64,000 nucleotides of DNA from Sphingobacteriales bacterium (lineage in GTDB: Bacteria; Bacteroidota; Bacteroidia; Chitinophagales; CAIOSU01): assembly GCA_027483645.1 (NCBI GenBank), contig JAIXUD010000004.1, forward strand, positions 62,001 to 126,000, read 5' to 3'. The notes under the pieces are model-generated. The model saw nothing but the letters and a program-made list of their open reading frames with translations. It was not told where the DNA came from and ran no database searches. Shown here piece by piece: positions 62,232 through 64,000 of the stretch. The first letter of the stretch is position 1; each line of letters opens with the position of its first letter. A program made the position numbers and the translations under genes.

Positions 62232-63280
62232 TCATCAGCAGGTTTCGTCAGTGCAGCCAATTTGTGCTCTAGCTCACGTAGGCGCCGTTCCATTTCGGGC
62301 AGGTTCCGTAAAGTTATAAAAGTTTTTATCTGCTTGTTGTAATCATAGGCCGGACTTCCAGCATAAGCGCCATTTGGTTGCCTAATAGACTGTGCCACAC
62401 CCGTTTGCGCTTGAAATTTACTGCCGTCGGCAATGGTAATATGCCCCGCAAAGCCTACTTGACCACCCACCATAACGTGTTTGCCCAGCTTGGTACTGCC
62501 CGAAATACCCGTTTGCGAGGCGATAACCGTGTGCTCTCCAATCTCCACGTTGTGGGCAACCTGAATTAAGTTATCCAGTTTCACCCCCTTACGGATGACG
62601 GTTGAGCCCAAGGTTGCCCTATCAATTACCGTGTTGGCACCTATCTCTACATCGTCTTCTATAACGACATTGCCGGTCTGCGGTATCTTTTTAAAGCTGC
62701 CATCGGGCTGTGGCGCAAAGCCAAATCCATCAGAGCCAATTACCACTCCTGCGTGTACTACTACCCTACTCCCAACTACGCAATTGTAATACACTACTAC
62801 GTTGGGATACAAGGTAGTATCTTTACCTACTTCAACTTTAGCTCCAATGTAGCAGCCTGGGTATATCTTCACATTATTGCCGATTACCGCACCCTCGGCA
62901 ATGTAGCTATTGGCACCTATATATACGTCATTACCCAGCTTAGCGGTGGGCGCTATAAAGCACGGTTGTTCTATTTTATGCTCTTGGGTTGATGCCGTCA
63001 TGCTGGCGTACTTCTCCAGCAAAACGGTAAACGCCGAGTAAGGGTCTGCCACGCGAACCAAAGTAGCTTTTACGCCAACTGTTTTGATGAAGTCGTTGCC
63101 CACGATCAATATGCTAGCACCCGTTTTATCAGCAAAGTGGAGGTACTTAGGGTTGGCGATAAAGCTAAGGTCGCCAGCTTTGGCCTCTTCTATCTTGGCG
63201 AGGTTATTAACGGCTATACTGGGGTCGCCATCTACGGTTCCCTTCAGCCAACCAGCCAGTTCCTGTGCGGTAATTTGCAT
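62228..63280 (-). CDS. lpxD: LpxD, UDP-3-O-acyl-glucosamine N-acyltransferase, 350 aa
   Basis: N-terminal uridine-binding domain (SFIANPKYLHFADKTGASIL) followed by a hexapeptide-repeat beta-helix. The catalytic His is in LDNLIQVAHNVEIGEHTVIA; the C-terminus is a coiled helix (MERRLRELEHKLAAL). First gene of the lpxD-lpxC/fabZ-lpxA-ABC block, each overlapping the next. A TACCTTTG box lies almost at its ATG. Confidence 0.96.
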   Translation of the reverse strand: MQITAQELAGWLKGTVDGDPSIAVNNLAKIEEAKAGDLSFIANPKYLHFADKTGASILIVGNDFIKTVGVKATLVRVADPYSAFTVLLEKYASMTASTQEHKIEQPCFIAPTAKLGNDVYIGANSYIAEGAVIGNNVKIYPGCYIGAKVEVGKDTTLYPNVVVYYNCVVGSRVVVHAGVVIGSDGFGFAPQPDGSFKKIPQTGNVVIEDDVEIGANTVIDRATLGSTVIRKGVKLDNLIQVAHNVEIGEHTVIASQTGISGSTKLGKHVMVGGQVGFAGHITIADGSKFQAQTGVAQSIRQPNGAYAGSPAYDYNKQIKTFITLRNLPEMERRLRELEHKLAALTKPADE

Positions 63281-63285
63281 ATGGG

Positions 63286-63293
63286 CAAAGGTA
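63286..63293 (-). promoter_or_regulatory. -7 box (TACCTTTG) of the lpx block, 5 bp from the lpxD ATG
   Basis: Exact TAnnTTTG on the minus strand. With only 5 bp to the ATG at 63280, a leaderless mRNA is predicted for lpxD. Confidence 0.55.
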
Positions 63294-63300
63294 GGTTATT

Positions 63301-63335
63301 TGGTCGATGGTCCATAGTCGATGGACGATGGAAAA
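63301..63335. repeat. Heptad array (unit TGGTCnA) upstream of lpxD
   Basis: Units tggtcga, tggtcca, tagtcga, tggacga, tggaaaa. Lies just outside the lpxD -7 box; same class as 15122 and 34512. Confidence 0.8.
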
Positions 63336-63403
63336 AATGTACTGCAATAAACGAAAAGATTATAGCGAAAATTATAATACATTTATAATGATAAAGAGAT
63401 CTT

Positions 63404-64000
63404 ATGTATTTAAGGATAGTGACTGCAAGCTTTTTTGTACTTATGCTTTTATCGTTTATCAGCAATGGGCAGACTACGACCAACAAGAAAGATCAATCAG
63501 CAAGAAAGGATTCATTGCTTCAAGTGCTAAATTTTGACACTACCAAAGTTTACGAGCCAATATGTTTAAACCTTAAAGGCAAGCCGGTAGTATCTTTAGG
63601 TCAAAAAAGGGAAAACTTATCTGATGAATTCCATTACAATTTAGACCCTAACGGAAAATACACTGACTTTGCCCCGAAAATTTGGGACTATTACTCTACC
63701 TATTATGTTGTGGAGCAAACCGAAGGTTCACTTAATGGTATGCTACATTTTTCGACCGATAACAACGGCAGAATTTTTACGGTAGGTGTAAACTGGTTGT
63801 TTGATATTTATGAGATGACCGAGGCGGCGGAACAGGAAATACTGACTACTTTATCAAAATTATATCCTTGCTTAAACAATCAATTAGACTTCGAAAACAG
63901 AAGGGAAGTTATTATCGAATCTAAAGATTATCTACAAACATTTAGACTTATATCTCCTGAAGAATTCGATAACAGTTTCAAAAACTGGCGATTAAGCTAT
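63404..64000 (+). CDS. Secreted protein of unknown function (partial, C-terminus off the window)
   Basis: ATG at 63404 opens a frame that stays open to the window edge (199 codons). It starts with a signal peptide (MYLRIVTASFFVLMLLSFIS, then NGQ). The mature sequence (LNFDTTKVYEPICLNLKGKP, DYYSTYYVVEQTEGSL) has no family I can name. It is AT-rich compared with the lpx genes, which may mean recent acquisition. A shorter ORF in another frame (63307-63537) overlaps it and is less likely to be real. Confidence 0.65.
   Translation, partial: MYLRIVTASFFVLMLLSFISNGQTTTNKKDQSARKDSLLQVLNFDTTKVYEPICLNLKGKPVVSLGQKRENLSDEFHYNLDPNGKYTDFAPKIWDYYSTYYVVEQTEGSLNGMLHFSTDNNGRIFTVGVNWLFDIYEMTEAAEQEILTTLSKLYPCLNNQLDFENRREVIIESKDYLQTFRLISPEEFDNSFKNWRLSY

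Noticed and set aside
63307-63537. Short ORF starting inside the heptad array near lpxD
   Set aside because: A longer frame from 63404 with a signal peptide runs to the window edge and overlaps it.

Overview
This 64 kb window looks like a chromosome segment of a free-living Bacteroidota bacterium, GC in the mid-40s by eye. The lineage call rests on several things: substrates with type IX secretion (T9SS) C-terminal signals, the TAnnTTTG -7 promoter motif upstream of many genes, a fused LpxC/FabZ, a fused HisB, a SecA of 1103 residues, a bacillithiol-type YtxJ, two ABC-F ATPases and many small lipoproteins with a Bacteroidota-style lipobox. No rRNA, tRNA, CRISPR array, prophage or complete transposase gene was seen. 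Order or genus cannot be fixed from the sequence alone.

Layout. 1-1038: partial ECF sigma factor, YtxJ and a 44-residue lipoprotein. 1184-7740: mpl, a voltage-sensor-like membrane protein, lipB with a sugar-phosphate isomerase, a secreted protein, a NUDIX-VOC fusion and a truncated lipoprotein gene. 7870-11708: corA, yqgE, ABC-F. 11894-16021: a five-gene leftward cluster of lipoproteins around a Tat-exported phosphatase/sulfatase-like protein and a haem-motif lipoprotein. 16159-21231: ferredoxin, acyl-CoA reductase, mltG, seven-haem TPR cytochrome, DUF486 protein. 21396-25835: hisA, hisH, hisB, a palindromic BIME-like element, recN. 26150-27917: an AT-rich accessory island (vapBC and a FRG-domain protein). 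28040-35816: second ABC-F, fbp, ferredoxin reductase, capA-like, sulfotransferase-like, purD. 35965-41527: secA-deoC-SPOR-M20 operon. 41552-42036: a GIY-YIG gene bracketed by perfect 35-bp inverted repeats. 42103-50880: small accessory genes, a flippase, a large BNR-repeat T9SS protein, glycerate kinase, hldD. 50979-58885: TonB-like protein, response regulator, T9SS dockerin-like protein, a conserved helical protein, lon. 59068-59425: nested inverted repeats. 59430-63280: ABC ATPase, lpxA, lpxC/fabZ, lpxD. 63404 to the end: a partial secreted protein.

How genes work together. The lpxD-lpxC/fabZ-lpxA block makes the acylated lipid A precursor, and hldD supplies the core heptose. Mpl and MltG act on peptidoglycan. 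SecA exports precursors, including the T9SS cargo at 45880 and 52301. The his block is a partial pathway; hisG, hisD, hisC and hisF are not here.

The most unusual signal lies between genes. At least a dozen junctions carry short degenerate tandem arrays with a 7-bp (sometimes 8-bp) period. The unit sequence differs from locus to locus but the architecture is the same. Several occur as inverted pairs around a short spacer, and some reach into coding ends and reshape protein termini. A second system is the 485-bp GIY-YIG element, whose end sequence recurs as a solo copy near 30841. A further dispersed repeat with the same TGTCAT end forms the linker joining the NUDIX and VOC domains at 6694.
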